Origin: Achromobacter xylosoxidans
GTDB lineage: Bacteria > Pseudomonadota > Gammaproteobacteria > Burkholderiales > Burkholderiaceae_B
Assembly: GCF_001457475.1 (NCBI RefSeq)
Contig: NZ_LN831029.1
Span: forward strand, 2,480,001 to 2,544,000
DNA length: 64,000 nucleotides
Reading direction: 5' to 3'
Shown here: positions 31,599-40,927 of the stretch, in pieces
Layout: each line of letters opens with the position of its first letter
Numbering within the stretch: position 1 is the first letter of the stretch
Program-made: the position numbers and the translations under genes
Notes under the pieces: generated by a model
Told to the model about the DNA's origin: nothing
Databases searched by the model: none
The model's input: only the letters and a program-made list of their open reading frames with translations

Positions 31599-32927
31599 AT
31601 GATGACGACCAAGACAGCGCCCGCGCGTTCGCGCCGGGACTACGTAACGGCCGGCCTGGCCAGCATGATGGGCACCACCATCGAGTGGTACGACTTTTTC
31701 CTGTACGGCACGGCCGCCGCGCTGATCTTCAACAAGATATTCTTTCCGTCGTTCGATCCGCTGACCGGCACGCTGGCCGCGTTCGCTACCTATTCGGTGG
31801 GCTTTTTCGCGCGGCCGCTGGGCGGCGTGATCTTCGGCCACTACGGCGACAGGATCGGCCGCAAGTCCATGCTGCTGATCACCTTGCTGCTGATGGGCGT
31901 GCCCACCATCCTGATCGGCCTGATCCCGTCGTATGAGCAGATCGGCTACTGGGCCGCGGTGCTGCTGGTGCTGATGCGTTTTCTGCAGGGCATCGCGGTG
32001 GGCGGCGAGTGGGGCGGCGCCGTGCTGATGGCGGTCGAGCACGCGCCGCAGGGCAAGAAGGGCTTTTTCGGCAGCCTGCCGCAGGCCGGGGTGGCGCCGG
32101 GCCTGATCCTGTCGTCGCTGGCGATGGGCGCGGTGGCCGGGCTGCCGGAGCAGGACATGCTGTCGTGGGGCTGGCGCCTGCCGTTCCTGGCCAGCGTGGT
32201 GCTGCTGGCGGTGGGTTGGTTCATCCGCGTCAAGGTGGCCGAATCGCCCGACTTCGAGCAGATGCGCGACAAGGGCGCCAAGGTCGAGGTGCCGGTGGCG
32301 GCCGTGCTGCGCCATCACCGGCGCGCGCTGTGGACGGTGGTGGGCGCGCGGCTGGCCGAGGTCACCTGGTTCTACACGGTGGTCACGTTTTCGCTGGCCT
32401 ACGCCACCGGGACGCTGGGCATTCCCCGTGCGGTGATGCTGGACGCCACCATCTGGGGCGCGGCATTGGCGTTGTTCACCATGCCGCTGTTCGGCATGCT
32501 GGGCGACCGCATTGGCCACAAGTGGGTGTTCATGGCCGGCGCGGTCGGCATCCTGGCGTGCGCGCCGCTGTTTTTCCAGTTGCTGGCCACCGGACAGACC
32601 GGCTGGATCATCGTCGCGGTATGCCTGGCGGTGGGATTGGTCTACGCTTGCCTGTACGGTCCCGAGGGCACGCTGTTCTCCAGCCAGTTCCCGGCCGAGG
32701 TGCGCTACACCGGCATCTCGCTGGCGGTGCAGGTATCCGGCGCGATCGGCGGCGGCCTGGCGCCGATCGTCGCGACCTGGCTGCTGGCGCGCGCCGGCGG
32801 CGATCCGAAATACGTGGTGTGGTACCTGAGCGCGCTGGGCGTGGTGGCGGTGTTCAGCGCCTGGCGCATGCGCGGCGATACGCCGGCGCAGGCCGCGCTG
32901 GGCGTGCCGGCCGGCGCCCGGACCTGA
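31599..32927 (+). CDS. MHS-family (metabolite:H+ symporter) MFS transporter
   Basis: 442 residues, about 12 helices. GTTIEWYDFFLYGTAAALIFNKIFFP is the diagnostic MHS start, GDRIGRKSMLL is motif A, and LQGIAVGGEWGGAVLMAVEHAP is also typical. Family members bring in dicarboxylates, shikimate or proline. AAGGGGAAG precedes the ATG at 31599. Between the aldolase gene and the isomerase-like gene, it likely imports their substrate. Confidence 0.92.
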   Translation: MMTTKTAPARSRRDYVTAGLASMMGTTIEWYDFFLYGTAAALIFNKIFFPSFDPLTGTLAAFATYSVGFFARPLGGVIFGHYGDRIGRKSMLLITLLLMGVPTILIGLIPSYEQIGYWAAVLLVLMRFLQGIAVGGEWGGAVLMAVEHAPQGKKGFFGSLPQAGVAPGLILSSLAMGAVAGLPEQDMLSWGWRLPFLASVVLLAVGWFIRVKVAESPDFEQMRDKGAKVEVPVAAVLRHHRRALWTVVGARLAEVTWFYTVVTFSLAYATGTLGIPRAVMLDATIWGAALALFTMPLFGMLGDRIGHKWVFMAGAVGILACAPLFFQLLATGQTGWIIVAVCLAVGLVYACLYGPEGTLFSSQFPAEVRYTGISLAVQVSGAIGGGLAPIVATWLLARAGGDPKYVVWYLSALGVVAVFSAWRMRGDTPAQAALGVPAGART

Positions 32928-32934
32928 GGACGAC

Positions 32935-33534
32935 ATGAAGACCATCGACTATTACTTCTGGCTGAACTCCGACTGGGCCTACCTGGGGGCCGACCGGCTG
33001 GAGGCGCTGGCGGCGCGCCAGCAGGCGCGCATCCGCTACCTGCCGGTGGACCTGCCCGAGGTCTATGCGCGCACCGGCGGCGTGCTGCTGGGCCAGCGCG
33101 CGCCCGAGCGCCAGGCCTACCGGGTGACCGAGCTGGCGCGCTGGTGCCGCAAGCTCGGTATCCACGTCAATGCCACGCCGGCCCACATGTGCCCGGACGC
33201 CGGGCTGGCCTCGCGCCTCGTGATCGCCGCCGATGCCGCCGGCCTGCCGGTGGCGGCCCTGTACAAGGCCATCCTGGCCGCCGAGTGGTGCGAGGAGCGG
33301 GACATCTCGTCGCCGGACACGCTGCGCGCCATCGCGCGGGAGCAGGGGTTGGATGCCGGCGCGCTGATGGCCGCCGCCGAGCAGCCGGCGACGCGGCGGG
33401 CCTACCGCGACAACACCGACGCGGCGGTGGCGGCCGGGGTGTTCGGCTCGCCGTCGTACGTGTATCGCGGCGAGCTGTTCTGGGGCCAGGACCGGCTGGA
33501 GATGCTGGAAGAGGCGGTCGCCGCCTCGCGCTGA
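32935..33534 (+). CDS. 2-hydroxychromene-2-carboxylate isomerase-like protein (DsbA/GST-kappa fold)
   Basis: 199 residues. It starts MKTIDYYFWLNSDWAYLGADRLEALAAR, where members of the family have Y-F-S-P-x-S-Y. The late GVFGSPSYVYRGELFWGQDRLEMLEEAV is the characteristic C-terminal motif. Known members isomerise glutathione conjugates of aromatic intermediates. The SPxSY catalytic serine appears replaced (LNSDWAY), so activity may differ. The start is 7 bases after the transporter stop, in the same operon. Confidence 0.86.
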   Translation: MKTIDYYFWLNSDWAYLGADRLEALAARQQARIRYLPVDLPEVYARTGGVLLGQRAPERQAYRVTELARWCRKLGIHVNATPAHMCPDAGLASRLVIAADAAGLPVAALYKAILAAEWCEERDISSPDTLRAIAREQGLDAGALMAAAEQPATRRAYRDNTDAAVAAGVFGSPSYVYRGELFWGQDRLEMLEEAVAASR

Positions 33535-33664
33535 ACGCAGGCGGGCGCCGCGAGCCCGGGGCGCTTTCGTGGCTCGTGGCGCCATTGTCGTTCGGCCCCG
33601 GGCGATGAGGCCGTGGCGGCGCCGTCGCCAGGGCCAGCCAGCGCCGGCGGACCGGCCCGCCGGT

Positions 33665-34951
33665 CTACTTCGCCGCCGCCTTCACCAGCGGGCAGGTCGA
33701 CTTGGACAGCGGCATGAAGGCCTCGTCGCCCGGCAGCGTCGCCACCAGCTTGTAGTAGTCCCAGGGCCGCTTGGATTCGGCTGGCGTCTTCACCTCGAAC
33801 AGGTACATGTCGTGGACCATGCGGCCGTCCTCGCGGATGCGGCCGTTGGTGGCGAAGAAGTCATTGATCGGCATGGCCTTCATCTGCTTCATCACCGCGT
33901 CGGGCGCATCGGTGCCTGCGGCCTGCACCGCCTTCAGGTAGTGCATCACCGAGGAATAGGTGCCGGCCTGGCTCATGTTGGGCATTTTCTTGAGCTTGTC
34001 GTAGTAGCGCTGCGACCAGGCGCGGGTCTGGTCATTCATGTCCCAGTAGAAGGCCTCGGTCAGCATCAGGCCGGCCGCCGCATCCAGGCCGATGGCGTGG
34101 ATGTCGTTGATGTACAGCAGCAGGCCGGCCATCTTCTGGCCGCTTTGCGTCAGGCCGAATTCGCGCGCCGCCTTGATGGCGTTGACCGTGTCGCCGCCGG
34201 CGTTGGCCAGGCCGACGATCTGGGCGCGGCTGGCCTGCGCCTGCAGCAGGTACGAGGCGAAATCGCTGGTGCCGATGGGATGGCGCGCGGCGCCCAGCAC
34301 GGTGCCGCCGCGGGCTTTCACCACCTCGGTGGCCGAGGCCTGCAGGGTGTGGCCGAAGGCGTAGTCGGCGGTCAGGAAGTACCAGCTCTTGCCGCCGCGG
34401 TCGACGGTGGCGCGGGCGGTGGTGTTGGCCAGCGACCAGGTGTCGTAGGTGTAGTGCACCGAATACGGCGAGCACAGGTCGTTGGTGATGCGCTCGGTGC
34501 CCGGGCCGCTGAACACCACGATCTTCTTTTTCTCGCGCGCCACCTCCAGCACCGCCAGGGCTGGCGCCGAGCCGGCCACGTCCAGGATGGCGTCGACCTT
34601 CTGCGTGTCGTACCACTCGCGGGCGCGGGCGGCGGCGATGTCGGCCTTGTTCTGGTGGTCGACCACCATCAGGTCGATTTTCCTGCCCAGCACCTTGCCG
34701 CCGAAGTCGTCGATGGCCATCTGGGCGGCCGTGGCGCTGCCCTTGCCGGTCACGTCGGCATAGATGCCGCTCATGTCCAGGATCAGGCCGAGGCGGACGA
34801 TATCGTCGGAAATGGCGGCGGGGGTGGTCTGCGCCATGCTGGCGGCGCCGACGAACAGGCTGGCGCCGCAGGCCGCGGCCATGGCTGCGGCGCGCGGGAA
34901 GCGGCGGGGAGGGGGGCTGCGATGCTGCGAAATCCGGGGCATGGGGGTCAT
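33665..34951 (-). CDS. ABC transporter substrate-binding protein, LivK-like
   Basis: 428 residues with an export signal (FPRAAAMAAACGASLFVGAASMAQ). It belongs to the periplasmic-binding group for branched-chain amino acids and related compounds: VRLGLILDMSGIYADVTGKGS, then RKIDLMVVDHQNKADIAAARAREW, then YDTWSLANTTARATVDRGGKSWYF. The ATG at 34951 is preceded by GGAGA; an in-frame ATG lies 4 codons upstream. No LivHMGF permease genes are next to it. It sits downstream of the GntR/ligase/cyclase genes on the same strand. The ligand is probably an aromatic or short-chain acid, judging by neighbours. Confidence 0.9.
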   Translation of the reverse strand: MTPMPRISQHRSPPPRRFPRAAAMAAACGASLFVGAASMAQTTPAAISDDIVRLGLILDMSGIYADVTGKGSATAAQMAIDDFGGKVLGRKIDLMVVDHQNKADIAAARAREWYDTQKVDAILDVAGSAPALAVLEVAREKKKIVVFSGPGTERITNDLCSPYSVHYTYDTWSLANTTARATVDRGGKSWYFLTADYAFGHTLQASATEVVKARGGTVLGAARHPIGTSDFASYLLQAQASRAQIVGLANAGGDTVNAIKAAREFGLTQSGQKMAGLLLYINDIHAIGLDAAAGLMLTEAFYWDMNDQTRAWSQRYYDKLKKMPNMSQAGTYSSVMHYLKAVQAAGTDAPDAVMKQMKAMPINDFFATNGRIREDGRMVHDMYLFEVKTPAESKRPWDYYKLVATLPGDEAFMPLSKSTCPLVKAAAK

Positions 34952-35117
34952 GGTTGTCTCCATTTATGGTTATGCCGGATGCTTGCGGGCACTGCGGGCG
35001 CTTTGGCCGGATGGCCGCGCTTTTGTGATGGGTCGGGAACAGCGGGCGAACGCGGGTTGGCGCGTGCGCCGCCGGCCGCGCGTCGGCCGGCGAAGTCTCC
35101 TGGGAAGGTCGGTGGCG

Positions 35118-35861
35118 CTAGCGCTGGCTCAACAGGTCGAACTCCATGCGCACCTTGCGGAACGGAAATTCCAGCCGCGCGAAATACACCACGCGGCCGT
35201 CGATGCAGGCGTAGCGGCGCAGTTCGGCCACTGGCGAGGACACCGGGATGCGCAGCGATTCGGCCGACTCCTGGCCGGCCTCGATCACATTGAGCACCTG
35301 GCGCGCCTCGCTGATGCGGGCGCCGTAGAACTGGTCCAGCACCGGCGCCACCGTGCTTTTCTGGATGCGGGCGCGATGCTTGCGGAACAGGCTGCTTTCC
35401 AGAAATACCTCGCTATAGCAGAACGGCCCGGCCTCGGTGGTGTGCACCCGCCGCAGGTACTGGAAACTGCCGCCGCGCTGCGCCGCGCACGGCATGCCCA
35501 GCGTGTCGGGCAGCGGCGAATCGGCGCTCGACTCCACCAGCGACACCGTGCCCAGCTGGTTGCTCAGTTCGACCGTCTCGGCCCAGGTCTTGGGAATCAG
35601 CAGCGTCGGCGTCTCCGGCAGGTCGGCGTTGACGAAGGTGCCGGACCCGCGCGAACGCCGGATCAGGCCGTCCTGTTCCAGCTGGCCGAGGGCCTGGCGG
35701 ATGGTGGCGCGCGAGATGCCATAGGTTTCCATCAGCGCTTCCAGCGGCGGGATCTGCTGGCCCGGCCGCCAGGTGCGGTTCTGGATATGGCTGCGAAACA
35801 GCGCCGCCGCCTGCAGGTAGAGCGGTTGAGGGCTGTGCGAGAAAAGCGGGCGCGCGGGCAT
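35118..35861 (-). CDS. GntR-family regulator, HutC/UTRA subfamily
   Basis: 247 residues. Winged helix RPGQQIPPLEALMETYGISRATIRQALGQLEQDGLIRRSRGSGTFV and a UTRA ligand domain ending ELRRYACIDGRVVYFARLEFPFRKVRMEFDLL. It follows the CoA-ligase gene by 11 bases, so it is part of the cyclase-ligase operon. HutC-type proteins bind palindromes; the perfect one at 38556-38579 in front of this operon is the likely site. Confidence 0.92.
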   Translation of the reverse strand: MPARPLFSHSPQPLYLQAAALFRSHIQNRTWRPGQQIPPLEALMETYGISRATIRQALGQLEQDGLIRRSRGSGTFVNADLPETPTLLIPKTWAETVELSNQLGTVSLVESSADSPLPDTLGMPCAAQRGGSFQYLRRVHTTEAGPFCYSEVFLESSLFRKHRARIQKSTVAPVLDQFYGARISEARQVLNVIEAGQESAESLRIPVSSPVAELRRYACIDGRVVYFARLEFPFRKVRMEFDLLSQR

Positions 35862-35872
35862 GGTCGGATCGG

Positions 35873-37480
35873 TCAGGAGGTAGCGGGGGCGGCGAGCAGG
35901 GCGTCGGCCATCTCGCGCAGCCGGTGTTTCTGGATTTTGACCGAATTGGCGCTTTCCACGGACGGAAACGCATCCAGCACCGTGAAGCCGGCGGGAACCT
36001 TGAAGCCGGCCATGGCCTGCTTGCAGGCCGCCGTCCAGCCGGTCGCGTCGGCGCTGGCGCCTTCCCGCAGCAGCACGAAGGCGTAGGGCACGGTCTTGCC
36101 GTCGCGGGTGGCGCCGACCACCTGGCAGGCGCGCACGCCGGGCAGCGTTTCCACCATCTGTTCGATCTCGACCGGATTCACCAGGAAGCCGGACAGGCGC
36201 AACGAGTCGCCCATGCGGGTCTGGAACACGAACTGGCGCGGGTTCAGGGTGTAGCCCAGGTCGCCGGTCCGGAAGTAGCCGTCGTCGGTGCAGGCGCGGG
36301 CGGTGGCCTCGGGGTTGTCGAGGTAGCCGCGCATGAGGCTGGGCGACAGGATTTCCAGCTCGCCCGATTCGCCGTGCGGCAGGATTGCGCCGCTGGCCGG
36401 GTCGCGCGCCCGCACCCGCGCCTCGGGATAGATCAGCGTGCCGCCTGGCTGGTGGCGCGCGGCCACGTCGCCCTCGGCGGGGTCGCGCGGCTGGCCGGCC
36501 ACCAGCGCGATCAGTTCGCTGGACCCATACAGCCCCGTCAGCGGCACGCCGGCCGCGCGCGCCAGGTCCAGCATGTGGTCGAGCGCCGGCGTGAAGCTGG
36601 CGAAGCCGAACAGGCGCGCCGAGGCGAATGCGCCGGGCGCGGCCGCGCGCATCATGGCGACCAGCGCCTCGTTGTTGGCGTAGGTGTGGCTGACCCGGTG
36701 GCGCTGGATCGCGGCGGCCGATTCGGCCGCGTCGAACACCGGCGCGCACACCACCGGCACGCCCCGCGCCAGCCCGCCCGCCAGCGTGGCGAAGCCGAAC
36801 GCGCCGCAGAACGGCGCGCTGGCCAGCACGCGGCTGTCGTCGTCGTAGCCGAACGCTTGCGCCACCGCGGCGCCGTGGCGCAGCAGGGTGCCCTGGTCAT
36901 GCAGCACGAACTTCGGCTGTGAGGTGGTGCCGGACGTGGTGAAGCACAGCACGCCGGCGTCGGGCTGGGGCGGCGGGGGCGTGTCGGCGCAGGCGCGCAG
37001 GTCGGCGTAGCGGTGCACCGGCTTGCCTCGCAGCGACGCGGCGGCGGGTTCGTCCGCTTCGGACACGGCGACGATGCCTCGCAGCCGCGCCAGGTGTTCG
37101 GGCGCGACGCCGTCCAGGATGCCCTGGAAGTCGATACCCTTGAAGCCGGGCCAGAACACCAGCCAGTCGGCGCCGCCACGGCCGAGGATGTCGGCCAGTT
37201 CGAGGGAGCGAAAGCGCGTGTTGACGGCCAGCGCCAGCGCGCCCAGGTGGGCGCAGGCCAGGAAGGTCTCGACCCAGGCGGCGCAATTGGGCAGCCATAC
37301 GGCCACGCGCTGGCCGGGCCGCACGCCGATGCGCGCCAGGCCGGCGGCCAGGGCGCGGCTGCGCGCGCGCAGTTCGGCGTGGCTGATGGCCCGGTCGCGG
37401 TCGATCAGGGCGGGGCGCCCGGGGTGGCGCGCCGCCAGGGCGTCGAGGTGTTGCGAAAAGAGGAGGGAGGATTGCGTCAT
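35873..37480 (-). CDS. AMP-forming acyl-CoA synthetase
   Basis: 535 residues of the ANL superfamily. The P-loop-like TSGTTSQPK, TGLYGSSELIALVAG, YFRTGDLGY and the C-terminal lysine region SANSVKIQKHRLREMA are present. It activates a carboxylate to its CoA ester through an acyl-adenylate. It begins 4 bases after the cyclase-family gene, suggesting that the acid released by that hydrolase is the substrate. Confidence 0.92.
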   Translation of the reverse strand: MTQSSLLFSQHLDALAARHPGRPALIDRDRAISHAELRARSRALAAGLARIGVRPGQRVAVWLPNCAAWVETFLACAHLGALALAVNTRFRSLELADILGRGGADWLVFWPGFKGIDFQGILDGVAPEHLARLRGIVAVSEADEPAAASLRGKPVHRYADLRACADTPPPPQPDAGVLCFTTSGTTSQPKFVLHDQGTLLRHGAAVAQAFGYDDDSRVLASAPFCGAFGFATLAGGLARGVPVVCAPVFDAAESAAAIQRHRVSHTYANNEALVAMMRAAAPGAFASARLFGFASFTPALDHMLDLARAAGVPLTGLYGSSELIALVAGQPRDPAEGDVAARHQPGGTLIYPEARVRARDPASGAILPHGESGELEILSPSLMRGYLDNPEATARACTDDGYFRTGDLGYTLNPRQFVFQTRMGDSLRLSGFLVNPVEIEQMVETLPGVRACQVVGATRDGKTVPYAFVLLREGASADATGWTAACKQAMAGFKVPAGFTVLDAFPSVESANSVKIQKHRLREMADALLAAPATS

Positions 37481-37484
37481 GGCG

Positions 37485-38519
37485 TCACACCGTGGCGATC
37501 GGCGTCACGGGCGACCCCACCGCGCCCGGCAGGCGCAGCGGCGGCGCGGTCAACAGGAAGCGGTTGCGGCCCTGTGCGTGCAGCCAGTCGGCCAGCGCCT
37601 TCAGGTACCACAGCTCGGCCAGCGGCACGCCCAGCTTGAACAGGCAGTGATGATGCAGCGGCAGGATCGAATGGCCGGGGCCGGTGGTGCGCGCCGGATA
37701 GGCCTCGACCGCGTAGTTGTCGGCGCAGATCGCTGCGATGCCGCTGTCGGTGATCCAGTCCAGCAGCGCCGGGTCGGCGCCGTCCAGCACCGCGCCGGTC
37801 TGCTCCAGCTGGTGCGGATCGGGCTGGCCGGCCATTTCTACCAGCGTTTCGGCGAAACCGGTGCGCAGCACCAGCATGTCGCCCGGCTCGACCACCACGC
37901 GCTGCTCGCGCAGCGCCGCCTGCAGCTGGGTATGGCCCACCAGCGTGCGGCCGGGGCCGAAGGCGCGCGCCAGGTCCACCAGCACGCCGCGGCCCTGCAT
38001 GCCTTTTTCGGCATAGCGGTCGATGCCCAGCCTGCGCGCATACGAGCCGCCCGGCGGGCAGCAGGCGTCGGGGCCGGCGTCCTCGCCGCCGAACACGTCG
38101 ACGCCGGCGGCATAGCCGTTGTAGTAGACGCGGCGGGCCTGGCCGTCGCCCTGGATGTCGAACTGGGCGCCCACGTGGCACAGGCCGTCCCATTGGGTCG
38201 AGTACTGCAGGCTGAGCGTGACCTGGTCGTCCGACAGCACGTCGACGGCGTCGGGCTGCAGGCGCGCCATGGCGAAGTTCAGGTAGGGCGTGCCGTCGCG
38301 GAAGGTGGGCTTGAGTTGCGGCGGGTGGCGGCGCGGGTTGAGCACGTTGCCGCCGGGCAGGTCCAGCGGCAGCGACAGGCAGAAGACCTTGCCGGTCCGC
38401 ACCTCGCGCACCGCCTGCAGCACTTTTTCCTCGGTCAGCAGGTTCAGGCGGCCGATCTCGTCGTCAGGCCCGAAATCGCCCCAGGTCGATCCCTCGGGAC
38501 GGCGCGTCCAGCGTTTCAT
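37485..38519 (-). CDS. Cyclase-family metal-dependent hydrolase (kynurenine formamidase-like fold)
   Basis: 344 residues. Metal-binding and catalytic marks of the cyclase family are present: WDGLCHVGAQFD (aspartate and histidine), GRGVLVDLAR and the late HHHCLFKLGVPLAELW. Such enzymes hydrolyse amides or lactones (kynurenine formamidase, isatin hydrolase). GGAGACAAACC precedes the ATG. First gene of a cyclase-ligase-GntR operon, divergent from a Bug receptor across a perfect palindrome. The substrate is not known. Confidence 0.88.
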   Translation of the reverse strand: MKRWTRRPEGSTWGDFGPDDEIGRLNLLTEEKVLQAVREVRTGKVFCLSLPLDLPGGNVLNPRRHPPQLKPTFRDGTPYLNFAMARLQPDAVDVLSDDQVTLSLQYSTQWDGLCHVGAQFDIQGDGQARRVYYNGYAAGVDVFGGEDAGPDACCPPGGSYARRLGIDRYAEKGMQGRGVLVDLARAFGPGRTLVGHTQLQAALREQRVVVEPGDMLVLRTGFAETLVEMAGQPDPHQLEQTGAVLDGADPALLDWITDSGIAAICADNYAVEAYPARTTGPGHSILPLHHHCLFKLGVPLAELWYLKALADWLHAQGRNRFLLTAPPLRLPGAVGSPVTPIATV

Positions 38520-38548
38520 GGTTTGTCTCCGGTATGTTTTTCGCGTTC

Positions 38549-38579
38549 TTGTGAATATAGTACGTATTTACGTACTATA
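38549..38579. promoter_or_regulatory. 24-bp perfect palindrome with overlapping promoter: probable HutC-type GntR operator
   Basis: TATAGTACGTA-TT-TACGTACTATA (38556-38579), eleven-base arms. Reading plus, a promoter TTGTGA (38549-38554), 18-base spacer, TACTAT (38573-38578) is fully covered by it, and TATATT just outside serves as a possible -10 in the other direction. Binding would block both divergent operons. Confidence 0.75.
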
Positions 38580-38677
38580 GGAAGTGTCCGCATTCCGCGG
38601 GCGCCCATCGACAGCATCCGCCCCGAGGCGGAGCCAGAAGAAATCCGCGCCAAGCGGATTCGCGAGGAGACAGATCC

Positions 38678-39682
38678 ATGACGCATTCCCTGCACAGGCG
38701 CGCCGGGCGGCGCGCGCTGGCCACGGCGGCGCTGGCCGTGCTGGCCGCGGCCCCGATTTATGCGGTCCAGGCGGCCGGCTATCCGGAGCATCCCGTCACC
38801 GTGGTCGTGCCGTATCCGCCGGGTGGCGGCGCCGACATCTTCGGCCGCGCCATCGCCAACGCGCTGCAGCCGGGCCTGAAGCAGACCGTGCTGGTCGAGA
38901 ACAAGCCGGGCGCGGGCGGCAACATCGGCATGGCCTACGTGGCGCGCGCCAAGGCCGACGGCTACACGCTGGGCCTGGGCACCATCGGCACGCAGACCAT
39001 CAACCAGTTCCTGTACAACAACATGGCGTTCGACCCCGAGCGCGACCTGGTGCCGATCGCGCTGGTGTCGACCACGCCCAACGTCATCGCCGTCAGCGCC
39101 AAGTCGCCCTACAGGACGGTGGCCGACGTGATCCAGGCGGCGCGCCAGAACAAGGAAAAGAAACTGACCTATGCGTCGCCCGGCATCGGTTCGTCGGTGC
39201 ACCTGACCGGGGCCTACTTCGAGGCCATGGCCGGCGTGACCATGCTGCACGTACCGTTCAAGGGCACCTCGGCGTCGCTGCCGGCGGTGGCGGGCGGCCA
39301 GGTCGACCTGCTGTTCGACAACCTGCCCGGCGCGCTGGCGCAGATCAAGGACGGCAACCTGGTGCGGGGCGTGGCGGTGACGTCGGCGGCGCGCGATGCC
39401 TCGCTGCCCGACCTGCCTACCGTGGCCGAGTCCGGCCTGCCGGGCTTTGACGTGACGGCCTGGTTCGCCCTGTACGCGCCGCGCGGCACGCCGGAGCCGG
39501 TGGTGCGCCAGCTGATCGAGGCGGCGCGCAGCGGCCTGGGCTCGCAGGCCATTGCCACCAATTTCGCCACCATGGGCGCGCGGCCCGGCACGCTGTTCGG
39601 CGCCGACCTGGCCGCGTTCGAAAGGCAGGAACGCGCCAAATGGGGCGGCCTCATCAAGGACAAGGGAATCACGGCGCAATGA
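38678..39682 (+). CDS. Bug/TctC-family periplasmic solute-binding receptor
   Basis: 334 residues with a signal peptide (RRALATAALAVLAAAPIYAVQA, cut before AGYPEHP). Motifs VTVVVPYPPGGGADIFG, VENKPGAGGNIGMAYVARAKADGYTL are present. GAGGAGACAGATCC precedes the ATG. Its stop overlaps the start of the SDR gene, and it shares a regulatory palindrome with the cyclase-ligase operon, so it probably captures that pathway's substrate. Confidence 0.93.
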   Translation: MTHSLHRRAGRRALATAALAVLAAAPIYAVQAAGYPEHPVTVVVPYPPGGGADIFGRAIANALQPGLKQTVLVENKPGAGGNIGMAYVARAKADGYTLGLGTIGTQTINQFLYNNMAFDPERDLVPIALVSTTPNVIAVSAKSPYRTVADVIQAARQNKEKKLTYASPGIGSSVHLTGAYFEAMAGVTMLHVPFKGTSASLPAVAGGQVDLLFDNLPGALAQIKDGNLVRGVAVTSAARDASLPDLPTVAESGLPGFDVTAWFALYAPRGTPEPVVRQLIEAARSGLGSQAIATNFATMGARPGTLFGADLAAFERQERAKWGGLIKDKGITAQ

Positions 39683-40401
39683 CAACCCCCATCGCATTGG
39701 TCACCGGCGGCAGCCGGGGCATCGGCCGCGCCATCGTCGCGCGCTTGTTGCAGGACGGCTTCGAGGTCGTCAACTTCAGCCGTCGGCCGCCGGACGCGGC
39801 GCTGCCGGGCGAAACCTTCCAGTCCGTGGACCTGGGCGATGCCGCCGCCACGGCCGCGGCGGCCGCCGCGCTGGCGGCGGCGCGGCCGGTGCTGCACCTG
39901 GTCAACAACGCCGGCGTGATCCAGGTCGCCGACATCGAGGCGGTGACACAGGATGAACTGGCGCGCATGGTGGCGGTGAACCTGACCGCGCCGTTGCTGT
40001 TGATGCAGGCGCTGCTGCCCGGCATGCGCCGGGCCGGCTATGGCCGGGTCGTCAACATCGGCAGCCGCGCCGGCCTGGGCAAGCCGGGCCGCACGGTCTA
40101 CGGCGCCACCAAGTCCGGCCTGGTGGGCATGACGCGCACCTGGGCGCTGGAACTGGGCAAGGCCGGCATCACGATCAACACCGTGGCGCCCGGGCCGATC
40201 GCCACCGAGTTGTTCGACCAGTCCAACCCGCCGGGCGACCCCAGGACGGTGGCGCTGGAGGCCGCCATCCCGGTGGGGCGCATCGGCCGGCCCGAGGACG
40301 TGGCGCATGCGGTGTCGTCGTTCCTGGACCGGCGCGCCGGCTTCATGACCGGGCAGGTGCTGTACGTCTGCGGCGGCATGTCGGTCGGTCTGGCCGGGTA
40401 G
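39679..40401 (+). CDS. Short-chain dehydrogenase/reductase, FabG-like
   Basis: 240 residues: TGGSRGIGRAIV cofactor loop, NNAGV, NIGSRAG with the catalytic serine, VYGATKSG with Y-x3-K, and the end FMTGQVLYVCGGMSVG. The start is the ATG at 39679 that overlaps the Bug stop as ATGA. It probably oxidises or reduces a hydroxy/keto intermediate of the pathway transported by the Bug receptor. Confidence 0.92.
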   Translation: MTTPIALVTGGSRGIGRAIVARLLQDGFEVVNFSRRPPDAALPGETFQSVDLGDAAATAAAAAALAAARPVLHLVNNAGVIQVADIEAVTQDELARMVAVNLTAPLLLMQALLPGMRRAGYGRVVNIGSRAGLGKPGRTVYGATKSGLVGMTRTWALELGKAGITINTVAPGPIATELFDQSNPPGDPRTVALEAAIPVGRIGRPEDVAHAVSSFLDRRAGFMTGQVLYVCGGMSVGLAG

Positions 40402-40449
40402 GCGTTCACACGGCAAGGCGCCTCGCGCGGGCCGCGGGGCGCCGCCGCG

Positions 40450-40836
40450 TCAGTCGCGGCGCTCCAGCGGCCAGCGAAGTGGCGGCGTGATCCCCACCTG
40501 CAACCCGGCGCCGGCCAGCACGCCGTGCAGCCGGATGGCCTCGAGCGCCAGGACGTTCTCGGCCACCGGCAGGTCCTGCGCGATGAGGTCGCGCGCCCGC
40601 TTGACGCCGATGCCCAGCGCCACCGCCAGGCGGGCGACGGCGCTGGCCGTGGGCAGGTCGCCGGCCCGCACCCGCAGCGTGTAGGGCGTGCGGTCCATGA
40701 TCGGGTGGTGCGGATTGGTGGTCGCCACCATCCAGCCACAGCCGCCGCAGCGCGCGATCAGGCTCAGCCCCTGTTCGGTGACGGTCTGGGGCTGGCCGCA
40801 TTCCGGGCAGGGGGAGGACGGGGCGGATTCGCTCAT
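40450..40836 (-). CDS. Unrecognised zinc-ribbon protein
   Basis: 128 residues. CPECGQPQTV and ARCGGCGWMVATTNPHH give two CxxC knuckles of a zinc ribbon at about residues 9-36. The remainder (LRVRAGDLPTASAVARLAVALGIGVKRARDLIAQDLPVAENVLALEA) looks helical and recalls small ribosomal-protein-L7/L12-like C-terminal domains in bacterial hypothetical proteins. I do not recognise a function. The start at 40836 is chosen because upstream codons look non-coding; it has no clear ribosome-binding site. Confidence 0.7.
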   Translation of the reverse strand: MSESAPSSPCPECGQPQTVTEQGLSLIARCGGCGWMVATTNPHHPIMDRTPYTLRVRAGDLPTASAVARLAVALGIGVKRARDLIAQDLPVAENVLALEAIRLHGVLAGAGLQVGITPPLRWPLERRD

Positions 40837-40927
40837 GGCGTATGGGAAACGGGCCTGGACGGGATGATAGGGGCAGTCCGCGCGCCGCGGCAACGCCGGC
40901 GCAAGGTTTGTCTTGGCGCGACAGGCC

